The notes below the pieces were generated by a model, which had not been told where the DNA came from, ran no database searches, and was given only the letters and a program-made list of their open reading frames with translations. The position numbers and the translations under genes are program-made. Positions 17,340-25,641 of a stretch of DNA of 64,000 bases are shown one piece after another. The DNA is taken from assembly GCA_035537875.1 (NCBI GenBank), contig DATLLJ010000033.1, forward strand, positions 7,214 to 71,213. The letters are read 5' to 3'. Positions within the stretch are counted from its first letter, which is position 1. Every line of letters starts with the position of its first letter. This DNA comes from DATLLJ01 sp035537875 (GTDB lineage Bacteria > Acidobacteriota > Vicinamibacteria > Vicinamibacterales > CAVVIG01).

Positions 17340-18755
17340 ATGAAAACGTCACTGAATCGCACGAGGCTCATCACGATTGTTGGTCTGCTGGTCGCGGGAA
17401 CCGCGCTCCTCGCCGACGAAACGCGCTTTTCGGATTTCACCCCGATGGCCGGTTCTGCCGGTCCGACTGCGGACGAAGTCACGCCGATTACGTTCGGCAA
17501 TCCAGCTTTTCAGCAGCGCTCGATTGCCAACCGCAGCGCTCAGTTGTCCGCCGGCATGCCCAATTCAGGGAACTGGGACATGATCACAGTGAACGAGACG
17601 GGGCCGCACAAGGGCCGCTATCTGTTCACGGTGTTCGAGACCGGCCAAGGGGGGGTGCAGCGCCACGATCTGCTGACCGGCATCACGGAGACGATCTGGC
17701 ACAGTCCATCGTCCGGTGGCCACGTCTCATTCGATCCCTCGTACTGGACGCCTTGGGGGACCGTCATCACCGGTGAGGAGTCGTGGGAGACCGCCCCCGC
17801 CGGATCGGCTTCCCCGTACGGCCGTCTTTTCGAGCTGAAGAACCCCATCGATGCCCCGCCCATCTTCAATCCGCTGTCAGCGGCCAGCAATATCAACGCG
17901 GACTTCGTGCACCAGAACGTGATCCCCCGGACTTCCCACGAAGGCATCCAGTTCGATAAGGCCGGCAACATGTATTTCATCGACGAGCTGAACGGCGGAA
18001 ACATCTACAAGTACAGCTCGGCGGCCCCGTGGGGGGACGTCATGTCCGGTCAAGCCGAGTACTTCGATGCCGGCCAGACCTTCGTGTTACGGGTCGGCGA
18101 CGGCACCGTCGCGAACGCGACGGGCGCGCTCACCTGGGTCCCGTTCACAACTCCCAGCGGAGCAGCCATGCCCGGTGCGCTCACCATCACGGACGTGAGG
18201 GGTGTCACCTCGGTGGATGCACGGAACACCACGAACCTCCAGCCGTTCAAGGGCACAGACTATCAGCGGCCTGAGGACATGCAGATCCAGACGGTGCAGG
18301 GCGTGGAGCTCTTGTACTTCACCGCGACGACGACGAACGAGGTCTACGTCGTCAATCTGAACGTGAATACGATCGCGGTCTTTGTGAACAGAAACACCGT
18401 CGACCTGGCAACGGGACTGCCGGTGGGTTCGGCGCTGGCCAGCCCTGACAATCTGGCGATCGACCATGACAACAACATCTACGTCATCGAGGATCGGAGC
18501 GGCGGCGTCGACGACGATATCTGGTTCGCGAGAGACCTGAATCAGGACGGAGATCTGACTGATCCTGGCGAAGGGATCGGACGCTGGGCTTCGAATGGCA
18601 CTGTGGGGTCGGAGTTTACCGGCTTGTACTTCGATCCGATGAACAAACGTCGGGCCTGGGTCAATATCCAGCATCCTGACAGCGGCAACGACCGCACTAT
18701 TGAAATCACGATTGGCGACGGAGATACCTCAGACGAAGGCGGCTGGAAGCGCTAG
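17340..18755 (+). CDS. Second DUF839/PhoX-like secreted protein
   Basis: 471 residues with a Sec signal peptide (TRLITIVGLLVAGTALLADE). The fold-specific segments match the first PhoX-like protein in order: MITVNETGPHKGRYLFTVFE, WTPWGTVITGEESWE, NVIPRTSHEGIQFDKAGNMY, RPEDMQIQT and SPDNLAIDHDNNIYVIEDR. An acidic loop (DLNQDGDLTDPGEG) near residue 400 resembles a calcium-binding turn. It lacks a Tat motif, unlike its neighbour, so the two paralogues probably differ in metal loading route and activity. They lie in tandem with a 207-base gap that shows no gene. Confidence 0.8.
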   Translation: MKTSLNRTRLITIVGLLVAGTALLADETRFSDFTPMAGSAGPTADEVTPITFGNPAFQQRSIANRSAQLSAGMPNSGNWDMITVNETGPHKGRYLFTVFETGQGGVQRHDLLTGITETIWHSPSSGGHVSFDPSYWTPWGTVITGEESWETAPAGSASPYGRLFELKNPIDAPPIFNPLSAASNINADFVHQNVIPRTSHEGIQFDKAGNMYFIDELNGGNIYKYSSAAPWGDVMSGQAEYFDAGQTFVLRVGDGTVANATGALTWVPFTTPSGAAMPGALTITDVRGVTSVDARNTTNLQPFKGTDYQRPEDMQIQTVQGVELLYFTATTTNEVYVVNLNVNTIAVFVNRNTVDLATGLPVGSALASPDNLAIDHDNNIYVIEDRSGGVDDDIWFARDLNQDGDLTDPGEGIGRWASNGTVGSEFTGLYFDPMNKRRAWVNIQHPDSGNDRTIEITIGDGDTSDEGGWKR

Positions 18756-18808
18756 CGCCGCATTCGCCGGTCCACGCCCACGACACCGCGAGTCCAGGCA
18801 GTGATCGA

Positions 18809-18836
18809 GCACACTCGCGCTCACGCGCGGGTGTGC
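18809..18836 (+). terminator. Strong hairpin after the PhoX-like pair
   Basis: GCACACTCGCG and CGCGGGTGTGC flank a short loop, giving a stem of about 11 base pairs with one mismatch. It lies 54 bases past the stop codon and before the phased repeats at 18927. There is no T-run, so this may be a transcript-end structure rather than a classical terminator. Confidence 0.35.
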
Positions 18837-18926
18837 CCGCTCCCGGAAAAGGACGCGATGTTACCCGCCAGGTGCTTGTAACTATCGGAACTACTTGAGC
18901 TTCTGTCGATTTGACGGCTCCTCCTC

Positions 18927-18956
18927 GTGTAACAGCCGTGTAAACGGAGGTACAAT
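18927..18956 (+). promoter_or_regulatory. Pho-box-like promoter of the DUF47-pit operon
   Basis: GTGTAAC (18927) and GTGTAAA (18938) are direct repeats with an 11-bp period. A good -10 hexamer, TACAAT, follows at 18951-18956, so the second repeat occupies the -35 position, as at promoters activated by PhoB. The repeat core matches those at 1459 and 15495. Confidence 0.5.
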
Positions 18957-18994
18957 CCTCCGGTTTTGCCAGCAGCTACTGGAGCGAACCGGGA

Positions 18995-19624
18995 GTGCGA
19001 CGAGTGGGCTTTCGCCTGATACCGCGCGAAGAGAAGTTTTTCGAGGATTTTCAGGCGCTGGCCGATCAAATCCGCGCGGGAGCCCAGCTGTTGGAAGAGA
19101 TGCTCGCGCCCGATCCCCCGCTGTGGGACAAAGCTGACGAGATCAAGGAGGTCGAGCACAAGTGCGACTTCCTCACACACGCCATCATCCAGCGGCTCAA
19201 TCGCACGTTCGTGACCCCCCTCGATCGGGAGGACATCCATGCCCTTGCCCGCTCCCTCGATGACGTCATGGACGCAATCGATGCGGCCGCGTCGCGTATC
19301 CGCCTCTACCGCCTGAACCAGATTCGATTCGGTGCCCGCGAGCTGGCGCGAATCATCACCAGCTCGACCGAACAGGTCCGCGCAGCGATGCAGACGCTCG
19401 AGCAGAAGAAACACGTGGTCGTCGATCACGCCATCGAGATCAACAGGCTCGAAAACGAAGCAGACCGCCGCCACCAGGAAGCCGTCAAGCGCCTCTTCGA
19501 CGAGGAGCACGACCCGATCCTCGTCCTGAAGTGGAAGGAGGCGCTCGATTTCCTTGAAGAAGCGACGGATCGATGCGAAGACGTCGCCAACGTGCTCGAG
19601 GGCGTCGTCGTGAAGTACGGATAG
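18995..19624 (+). CDS. DUF47 PhoU-like accessory protein of Pit transporter
   Basis: 209 residues, all helical, of the PhoU-like DUF47 family. Typical segments are IPREEKFFEDFQALADQI, EVEHKCDFLTHAIIQRLN, FVTPLDREDIHALARSLDDV and INRLENEADRRHQEAVKRLF. These proteins are always found with Pit carriers and probably gate transport or connect it to phosphate signalling. It stops eight bases before pit. GTG 18995 is used; GTG 19004 has a better-placed GGGAG. Confidence 0.9.
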   Translation: MRRVGFRLIPREEKFFEDFQALADQIRAGAQLLEEMLAPDPPLWDKADEIKEVEHKCDFLTHAIIQRLNRTFVTPLDREDIHALARSLDDVMDAIDAAASRIRLYRLNQIRFGARELARIITSSTEQVRAAMQTLEQKKHVVVDHAIEINRLENEADRRHQEAVKRLFDEEHDPILVLKWKEALDFLEEATDRCEDVANVLEGVVVKYG

Positions 19625-19631
19625 CCCGTCG

Positions 19632-20624
19632 ATGTTCTGGATCGTCTTCGGGCTGATTCTCATCGCCCTTTTCTTCGATTACGTCAACGGTTTTCACGAC
19701 GCCGCCAATTCGATCGCAACGGTGGTCTCGACGCGTGTGTTGACGCCAGGAAAAGCGGTGGTCTGGGCGGCGTTTTTCAACTTCGTTGCCGCCTTCACGT
19801 TCGGAACGGCCGTGGCGACCACCATCGGCTCCGGGATGATTGACGTGCAGGTCGTCACATTCGCGGTGGTGTTCAGCGGGCTCGTCGGCGCCATTGTCTG
19901 GGACCTCATCACCTGGTACTTCGGATTGCCCACCAGCTCTTCACACGCCCTGATCGGGGGATATGCTGGCGCTGCCGTGGCGAAGGCTGGTTACGCGGCG
20001 ATTATTCCCTCTGGCTGGACGAAGACTCTCCTTTTTGTTTTTCTTTCGCCGATTATCGGGCTGGTCGCCGGACTCACTCTGATGACGCTGATCTTCTGGC
20101 TTTGTCGAGGGACGGCTCCGAGCCGTGTCGACCATTGGTTCCGACGTCTGCAGTTGCTGTCGGCCGCATTTTTCAGCCTGAACCACGGCGCGAACGATGC
20201 GCAGAAGACGATGGGCATCATTACGGCAATCCTGCTGGCCGCCGGCTACATCGACACGTTTGCCGTGCCCTTCTGGGTCATTCTGTCGGCCCACGCCGCG
20301 ATCGCGCTGGGCACCCTGGCTGGTGGCTGGCGCATCATCCACACGATGGGGGCCAAAATCACCAAGCTGCAGCCAGTCGGCGGGTTCGCGGCTGAGACAG
20401 GCGCGGCTCTGGCGCTCCTGACCGCCACACAGCTGGGTGTGCCGGTGAGCACGACCCACGCGATCACCGGCTCCATCGTCGGCGTCGGGGCCACGAGACG
20501 GATATCCGCGGTACGCTGGGGGGTGGCCGGACAGATCGTGTGGGCCTGGATTCTGACGATTCCCTGTGCGTTCTCGATCTCTGCGTTCATGTATTTCCTG
20601 GTTCGCACTCTGGGAAGCCACTGA
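19632..20624 (+). CDS. pit: Low-affinity inorganic phosphate transporter, PiT family
   Basis: 330-residue inner-membrane carrier with about ten hydrophobic segments. Both inverted-repeat signatures are present: DYVNGFHDAANSIATVVSTR near the N-terminus and SLNHGANDAQKTMGIITAIL in the middle. The short LPTSSSHALIGG and VPVSTTHAITGS loops that line the phosphate site are also seen. The length of about 330 residues is the short bacterial form lacking the long cytoplasmic loop. It is in an operon with the DUF47 partner. Confidence 0.95.
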   Translation: MFWIVFGLILIALFFDYVNGFHDAANSIATVVSTRVLTPGKAVVWAAFFNFVAAFTFGTAVATTIGSGMIDVQVVTFAVVFSGLVGAIVWDLITWYFGLPTSSSHALIGGYAGAAVAKAGYAAIIPSGWTKTLLFVFLSPIIGLVAGLTLMTLIFWLCRGTAPSRVDHWFRRLQLLSAAFFSLNHGANDAQKTMGIITAILLAAGYIDTFAVPFWVILSAHAAIALGTLAGGWRIIHTMGAKITKLQPVGGFAAETGAALALLTATQLGVPVSTTHAITGSIVGVGATRRISAVRWGVAGQIVWAWILTIPCAFSISAFMYFLVRTLGSH

Positions 20625-20663
20625 GAGCGAGAGCAGGATCCCACCCGCGAGGTTGCTTCGCGT

Positions 20664-22418
20664 TCAGGCCGGCAGCACCAACGTAAACCGAGCCCCGCCT
20701 TGCGGACGGTTTTCCGCCAGCACCTCTCCTCCGTGCAGCCCTACCAGATGCTTGACTATCGCGAGCCCCAGGCCTGTGCCGCCAGGGTCACGCGCGCGCG
20801 ATTTGTCCACGCGGTAGAACCGTTCGAAGACCCGTGACAGGTCTTCTTCCGGAATTCCAGGGCCCTCGTCCGACACGGACAGCGCGACGCGGCCGTCCAA
20901 ACGAACCGCTTCGATCCGCACGGTCGTTCCCTCTGGGCTGTAAGTCAAGGCATTCGCGACCAGGTTCCGCAGCGCGTCGTGCAGCTTCGCGTGATCGCCG
21001 CGGATTGTCTCGGCTTCCGCGGTAATCGAAATGTCGACGCGCTGCCGGCGTTCCTCGATGGCACGGGCGAGGTCGGCGACGACCGCCTGAGCGATCGCCC
21101 TCATGTCGCACGACACGATGTCGAGCGTCTCCTGTCCGGCATCGAGCCGTGCCAGCCGCAGCAGATCCTTGACGAGCCGCTCCATCCGCTCGGCATGTCG
21201 GGAAATAATCTGGAGAAACCGGCGCTTCTCTTCCGGTCCGATGTCGCTCTCGCCCAGTGCTTCGACGTACCCGCGAATGGCCGTCAACGGCGTTCGCAGC
21301 TCGTGCGAGACATTGGCCACGAAGTCGCGCCGAATCTGATCGGCCCGGCGCAGGTCGGTGATGTCGTGCATCACGACGACGACGCCGTGTTTGGTGTCGC
21401 CGGCGGACAGGGCGGAGCGTGCGATAATGGTCCGTGAAGGGTCCCGTGGCGGTGACAGCTGCACCGGCTCAGGTGATCGGTTGGACAGGGTTGCGGCGAC
21501 CAGCTCGGCGATCGCCGGATGACGGATTGTCTCGACATACGGTCGGCCCAGTCCGATGTTGTCGAGCTTCAGCATGCGTTGGGCGGCGTCGTTTGCGAGC
21601 TGCAGCCGCGCTTGGGAATCGACCACGACGACCCCCTCCAGCATGCCCGAGAGAATGGCCTCCATCCGACCTCGATCGCGCGCCTGTTCGGCGAGCCGAT
21701 GAGCGACCTCCTGGACCGCCTCGTCGAGCGACCGGGCGACCTCACCGAGTTCGTCGTCGCCAAAGTCGACGCGGGCGGGCGCGAGATCGCCAGATCGGTA
21801 GCGGCGGGCCACGCCAGCAATGCTGCGCACGCGGTTCCCGATACGTGCGGATGAAATCCAAGCGATGAGTGCGGCACCCACAAAGGCCGCGATGAGCGCA
21901 CCGAGCGTCGCCGTGAACGCGGACTGTAGGTGCTGGCCGATGTCGGTCATCGGCAACGCCATGCGGACGAAGGCAATCACGGGATGGCGTACCGGCGCAG
22001 CGACGTACAGCATGTCGATATCGAGCGTGTCGCTGTGGCGCGTGGCGCGGCCGATGCCGTCGGTGCGCGCAGCGACCACTTCAGGCCGCTGCGCGTGGTT
22101 TTCCATGGTCGGGAGAGCCTCGAACGGCTCTGACGAGTCGCCGACGACGACGCCGTCGCCCGCGATTAGCGTCACACGCGTCCCGGTCAACGCACCAAGC
22201 CGGTCGGCCTCGGTGTCGAGCTCCGCCGGAGTGTGCAGCTGAGCGCTCCGTCCGAGCAAATCCGACGCGATCCGCACCTGCGCGACGAGCGTTGCCTCGA
22301 TCTCGTCGTTGATCTTGCCCCGCAACATGACCGCGAAGATGCCGCCGGCCACCATGAGCGCGATCACGGCCGAAGCGAGCGAGGTGAGGAAGAACCTGCC
22401 CTGGAAGGTTCTGATCAC
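20664..22418 (-). CDS. phoR: Phosphate-type sensor histidine kinase (PhoR-like)
   Basis: 584 residues. Two membrane segments (about 10-30 and 165-190) flank a periplasmic domain of about 130 residues; a HAMP domain and then a PAS domain (about 250-350, MEAILSGMLEGVVVVD) follow. The HisKA phosphoacceptor is FVANVSHELRTPLTAIRGY. The catalytic part has LRNLVANALTYSPEG (N box), VSDEGPGIPEEDL and GTGLGLAIVKHLV. The domain order matches PhoR/ResE. It starts at GTG 22418, overlapping the PhoB stop by four bases. It is convergent with pit, and the neighbours suggest phosphate sensing. Confidence 0.88.
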   Translation of the reverse strand: MIRTFQGRFFLTSLASAVIALMVAGGIFAVMLRGKINDEIEATLVAQVRIASDLLGRSAQLHTPAELDTEADRLGALTGTRVTLIAGDGVVVGDSSEPFEALPTMENHAQRPEVVAARTDGIGRATRHSDTLDIDMLYVAAPVRHPVIAFVRMALPMTDIGQHLQSAFTATLGALIAAFVGAALIAWISSARIGNRVRSIAGVARRYRSGDLAPARVDFGDDELGEVARSLDEAVQEVAHRLAEQARDRGRMEAILSGMLEGVVVVDSQARLQLANDAAQRMLKLDNIGLGRPYVETIRHPAIAELVAATLSNRSPEPVQLSPPRDPSRTIIARSALSAGDTKHGVVVVMHDITDLRRADQIRRDFVANVSHELRTPLTAIRGYVEALGESDIGPEEKRRFLQIISRHAERMERLVKDLLRLARLDAGQETLDIVSCDMRAIAQAVVADLARAIEERRQRVDISITAEAETIRGDHAKLHDALRNLVANALTYSPEGTTVRIEAVRLDGRVALSVSDEGPGIPEEDLSRVFERFYRVDKSRARDPGGTGLGLAIVKHLVGLHGGEVLAENRPQGGARFTLVLPA

Positions 22419-23104
22419 GGCGGATCAACCAGCTTGTAGCCGAACTGCTTGACCGTGACCAGCGACGTGGCAAGCACCGGCAACTTCTCACGAAGGCGAC
22501 GGACGTGAACGTCCACCGTGCGCGTACCGCCCGTGTAGCGGTATCCCCACACCTGCTCGAGCAGCACGTCGCGTGACAACACCCGCCCGCGATGCTGCAG
22601 GAAATACTGGAGGAGCAGGAATTCCTTTGCTGTGAGTTTGACGTCGCGGCCGTCGAGCTCCACGCTGTGTCGGTCGTGATCGACGACGATGCCCCCGTAG
22701 GTTATGGGGCGGTTCGACGGAACGTCGCGACGCTGTGCGCGTCGCAGCAACGCGCGCACCCGCGCCACCAGCTCGTTCGGGCTGAACGGCTTTGCGATGT
22801 AGTCGTCTGCGCCAACCTCGAGACCGACAATGCGTTCGGCTTCTTCGGCTCGCGCAGTGAGCATGATGATCGGAATCGCGGACGTGCTGTCGTTCGCGCG
22901 CAGCAGCCGGCAGACCTCGAGGCCGTCGATCTGAGGCAGCATCACGTCGAGCACGATCAGATCGGGCACCTTCGAGCGGACCGACTCGAGCGCCTCGCGG
23001 CCCGATGTCACGCGCGACGAGATGTAGCCGGCCCTGTCGAGGTAGCGCGACACCAGCTCCGCGATGTCGGGATCGTCCTCGACGACGAGTACACGCGTTG
23101 ACAC
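22415..23104 (-). CDS. phoB: OmpR/PhoB-family response regulator
   Basis: 229 residues. The receiver has LVVEDDPDIAELV, phospho-Asp in LIVLDVMLPQIDG, Thr in IMLTARAEE and Lys in YIAKPFSPNELVARV. The winged helix (about 130-225) has LTAKEFLLLQYFLQHRGR, VLLEQVWGYRYTGGTRTVDV and VRRLREKL with a closing TVKQFGYKL. It starts at GTG 23104. It is the probable binder of the 11-bp repeats upstream of the PhoX-like and pit genes. No repeat array is visible before this operon itself. Confidence 0.9.
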   Translation of the reverse strand: MSTRVLVVEDDPDIAELVSRYLDRAGYISSRVTSGREALESVRSKVPDLIVLDVMLPQIDGLEVCRLLRANDSTSAIPIIMLTARAEEAERIVGLEVGADDYIAKPFSPNELVARVRALLRRAQRRDVPSNRPITYGGIVVDHDRHSVELDGRDVKLTAKEFLLLQYFLQHRGRVLSRDVLLEQVWGYRYTGGTRTVDVHVRRLREKLPVLATSLVTVKQFGYKLVDPP

Positions 23105-23251
23105 CGGTCAATTCTAACGGGTACGACAGTGAGCTCAGAAGAGGACACCCCGGCCCGCAGACAAGGCCAAAGTGGCCGTTTTTGGCTGGCACAGCGCTTG
23201 TTGCTGAACGTGTTGGCGGGCAGCAGCCCGTTGACCCCCAGAGGAGGGCCC

Positions 23252-23755
23252 ATGAGAGCGTTCCTAGCGACCGTGCTGAGCGTGATCGCCGTTGGCGTGC
23301 TGTTGATCGCATACGGTCTGCTTGCGCCGCCAGCGTCAGCGAGCCCGCAGGTCATCTACGACCCGCAGACCGGGGTCTATCATCTGGCGCGGCCGATGCC
23401 TGCGAGCGAGCCGTTCGTCCCAGGTTACGGCGGCTACCGGTACGGCGGGGAAGCGCCGCCTTACGCGACGCCCATCGGATACGGGCAGCCTGTTTACGCG
23501 ACACCATCGGCGTCAACTCGTTTCGTCGAAACGCCGGTAGCGAGGGCTCCGCAGGCCGTCCGGACGTCTCAGCGGTCGGTGACGCGCGCCGATAGCTCGG
23601 GCCGGAACTGGAAGAAGACAGCGTTCGTCATCGGCGGCTCGACCGCGACCGGCGCCGGTATCGGTGCAATCGTGGGCGGCAAGAAGGGTGCGCTCATCGG
23701 AGCCGCAATCGGCGGCGGCGCGAGCACGCTCTACGAAGCGAAGCAGGCGCGGTAG
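23252..23755 (+). CDS. Exported glycine-zipper protein
   Basis: 167 residues from ATG 23252, which follows GAGGAGGG. A signal peptide or membrane anchor (FLATVLSVIAVGVLLIAYG) is followed by a Tyr/Gly/Pro-rich low-complexity region (PGYGGYRYGGEAPPYATP). The C-terminal glycine zipper is FVIGGSTATGAGIGAIVGGK and GALIGAAIGGGAS. Glycine-zipper tails of this type associate with membranes. No specific function is recognised. The gene stands alone between two minus-strand units. Confidence 0.65.
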   Translation: MRAFLATVLSVIAVGVLLIAYGLLAPPASASPQVIYDPQTGVYHLARPMPASEPFVPGYGGYRYGGEAPPYATPIGYGQPVYATPSASTRFVETPVARAPQAVRTSQRSVTRADSSGRNWKKTAFVIGGSTATGAGIGAIVGGKKGALIGAAIGGGASTLYEAKQAR

Positions 23756-23760
23756 TCTCG

Positions 23761-23937
23761 GGCTAGAGGACCTGGGGGCTGGCTTCATGAGGACCCACCC
23801 CCAGCCTCTAACCTCTAGCCTCCAGCACGACTAAAACAGGACCGGGAGCTGGGGCCCGGTGGGGCTGAAGGTTGCGGGCTTTATGGCTCGGGCTTTCGGC
23901 CCCCGTCGTGCACCCCCAGCCACACGTTTGTTGCGCG
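23761..23937. repeat. Intergenic degenerate CCTCTAGCC/CTGGGGGC repeat tract with nested hairpin
   Basis: The first 60 bases form a nested hairpin: GGCTAGAGG (23761-23769) pairs with CCTCTAGCC (23812-23820), and inside it TGGGGG (23773-23778) pairs with CCCCCA (23798-23803). A degenerate tract with GGAGCTGGGGCCCGG and repeated GGGCTT then GGCTCGGGCTTTCGG continues to about 23900. The words match the tracts found inside imuB and dnaE2. It may also end transcription of both convergent genes. Confidence 0.6.
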
Positions 23938-24633
23938 TCAGGGCCAGAAGCGCAGAAGCAGCGGCGACCCCCAGACAATCCCGAGGCCGATCGAGAGGCA
24001 GCCGACAGCGAGCGACATCGCGCGTCCCATCGTTTGATTGGTTCCCAGGCGGGCCATCGGCCATCCGAGCACGCCCGACAGCGCTGCCATTCCAAGCGTC
24101 GATCCCAGACCGAACAGAGAAATATACGCAAGCCGCGCGGCCGTCGTCGGCAGCGTTGTCAGCACGAGCGCGGTCAGCGCGCCGCTGCCGGCCAGCCCGT
24201 GCACGGCGCCGATCAGGAGAGGGCGGCGGGCGAGCGTCCACCGACCGAGGTGCACGTGCGCCGGCACCCCCGGATGCACGTGCACGACGTGTCGGTGCTG
24301 GTGGAGCTGCGCCGGGCCCGATGCCCCCTGACGGACGGCCCGGCGGACGGCCTTGTACCCGAGCGCGATGAGCATCAGGGCCACGCAGAACTCGAATATT
24401 TCCGACAGGCCCGTCGTCATCTCCGTGCGCAAGACGATGAGGACGGCCCCGACCGCCAGGAGCGACGCCGTATGCCCAAGGCCCCAACAGGCACCGATCC
24501 AGGCCGCTTTGTAGCCGCTGCGCTCGCGCGTGACAAGCGTGGATACGGCTGCGAGATGATCGGGCTCGAAGGCGTGACGCATGCCGAGCAGCGATCCAAG
24601 CCCGGAGCTTGTGAGCAATTCAAGGACTGGCAT
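23938..24633 (-). CDS. NicO/UreH-like nickel or cobalt transporter
   Basis: 231-residue membrane protein with about six hydrophobic segments. The first helix carries GMRHAFEPDHLAAVS, close to the H-x4-D-H metal motif of nickel/cobalt carriers. A His-rich loop (HQHRHVVHVHPGVPAHVH, about residues 113-130) resembles the metal-binding loops of this family. A second half has GAVHGLAGSGALTALVL. The metal cannot be told from sequence. It starts at ATG 24633; there is no nickel enzyme in the window to assign it to. Confidence 0.75.
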   Translation of the reverse strand: MPVLELLTSSGLGSLLGMRHAFEPDHLAAVSTLVTRERSGYKAAWIGACWGLGHTASLLAVGAVLIVLRTEMTTGLSEIFEFCVALMLIALGYKAVRRAVRQGASGPAQLHQHRHVVHVHPGVPAHVHLGRWTLARRPLLIGAVHGLAGSGALTALVLTTLPTTAARLAYISLFGLGSTLGMAALSGVLGWPMARLGTNQTMGRAMSLAVGCLSIGLGIVWGSPLLLRFWP

Positions 24634-24715
24634 GTCAGGTTGGTGTGTATTCTACGTGAATCGGCCGGTCACAGCGATTGGTAGCGTCCGCGTGTCGCTC
24701 GAAGTTGTCGTCGTT

Positions 24716-25483
24716 TCAAGGCTGTCGAGCGCGCACGAGCCCGGTCGCGTTGGCGCGACGAAGATCCAGGGTGTCGCCCTCGATCGCCCAAGAGGTCGCC
24801 GCCTCGATAGCAGCGAGAAAGCGGCGCTCCTGATCCATGACGCCCTCCGCCGCGCAGACCTTGCGCGTCGCGGCAAGGGGTCCGATCATCAGCCGATTAT
24901 CCTGGCGCGTGTACTTCCCCTGGAACGTGTTGCATCCAGCGTTTCCCGACAGCGACCCTTCCTTGAAGAGCATCGTGAGCCTGGTCTCCGTCAGAGGGCT
25001 CGCGAGCGCCTGGCGGCCGTTATCGAGCAGGATGACCTCCCACGAGACGCCTTCAATCGAGGGAGGCGGTTCGGCCACGAACACGAGCTCGGAGGTCGAA
25101 TCAGACTCCGATATGAGCGTCAGTCCATTCTTGACAATGCGGATACGGAGCGTGCCCATCAGGCTCTTGCTGAAGGCGGACTCCATCGCCATCGCGGGCG
25201 GAGCACACGCCATCAAGGTTCCGACGAGCTTCCCGAAGCTCAGGCGATCCCCGTCGACCGAGTATGACCCCGTGAGGGAGTTGCACCCCGTGAACGCCTG
25301 GACGCGTCCGGAGTCGAATCGTAGCGTGGGCGGAAGTGTCAGCGCCGCGAGCGCCAGCTCGGTCACAGCCTGGAGGTGAGTCAACCGCCAAACCCGCCCT
25401 TCGAGCAGCGGGGTCGTCTTCTGCGTCGCGTTCACACTCGCACCAGACAGCAGGACGACGAAGAGCAGGGCGATCAATCGCAT
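24716..25483 (-). CDS. Secreted protein with two META domains
   Basis: 255 residues with a signal peptide (LIALLFVVLLSGASVNA). Two META (HslJ-like) domains lie in tandem, about 28-130 and 140-240. Each has the W-x-L opening (VWRLTHLQ, SWEVILLDNG) and the GCN core (FTGCNSLTGSYSVDGDRLSF and GNAGCNTFQGKYTRQDNRL). META proteins are periplasmic and are linked to stress or drug tolerance in Escherichia coli. A GAGG lies just before ATG 25483. Confidence 0.85.
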   Translation of the reverse strand: MRLIALLFVVLLSGASVNATQKTTPLLEGRVWRLTHLQAVTELALAALTLPPTLRFDSGRVQAFTGCNSLTGSYSVDGDRLSFGKLVGTLMACAPPAMAMESAFSKSLMGTLRIRIVKNGLTLISESDSTSELVFVAEPPPSIEGVSWEVILLDNGRQALASPLTETRLTMLFKEGSLSGNAGCNTFQGKYTRQDNRLMIGPLAATRKVCAAEGVMDQERRFLAAIEAATSWAIEGDTLDLRRANATGLVRARQP

Positions 25484-25641
25484 GGAGACCTCACGGCTTT
25501 GTCCTGGCGACGGGCTCGAACTCGAAAATACCGGCGTCGGGTTCGCACGTTGTTGGAGGGGCGGTTCACCGTCAATCCCTTACCTGCACTATGCCAAATA
25601 GCGGACCGACCGGTGTGGATTCCTTGCAGCTGAGCTATCGG

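Noticed and set aside
18995..20624. DUF47 gene as a true PhoU
   Set aside because: It has the DUF47 segments and lies with Pit, not with a Pst ABC transporter, so DUF47 is the better name.
25500..25640. A tRNA-like look (GATAGCTCAGCTGCAAGG on the minus strand)
   Set aside because: No anticodon arm or acceptor stem can be formed around it.
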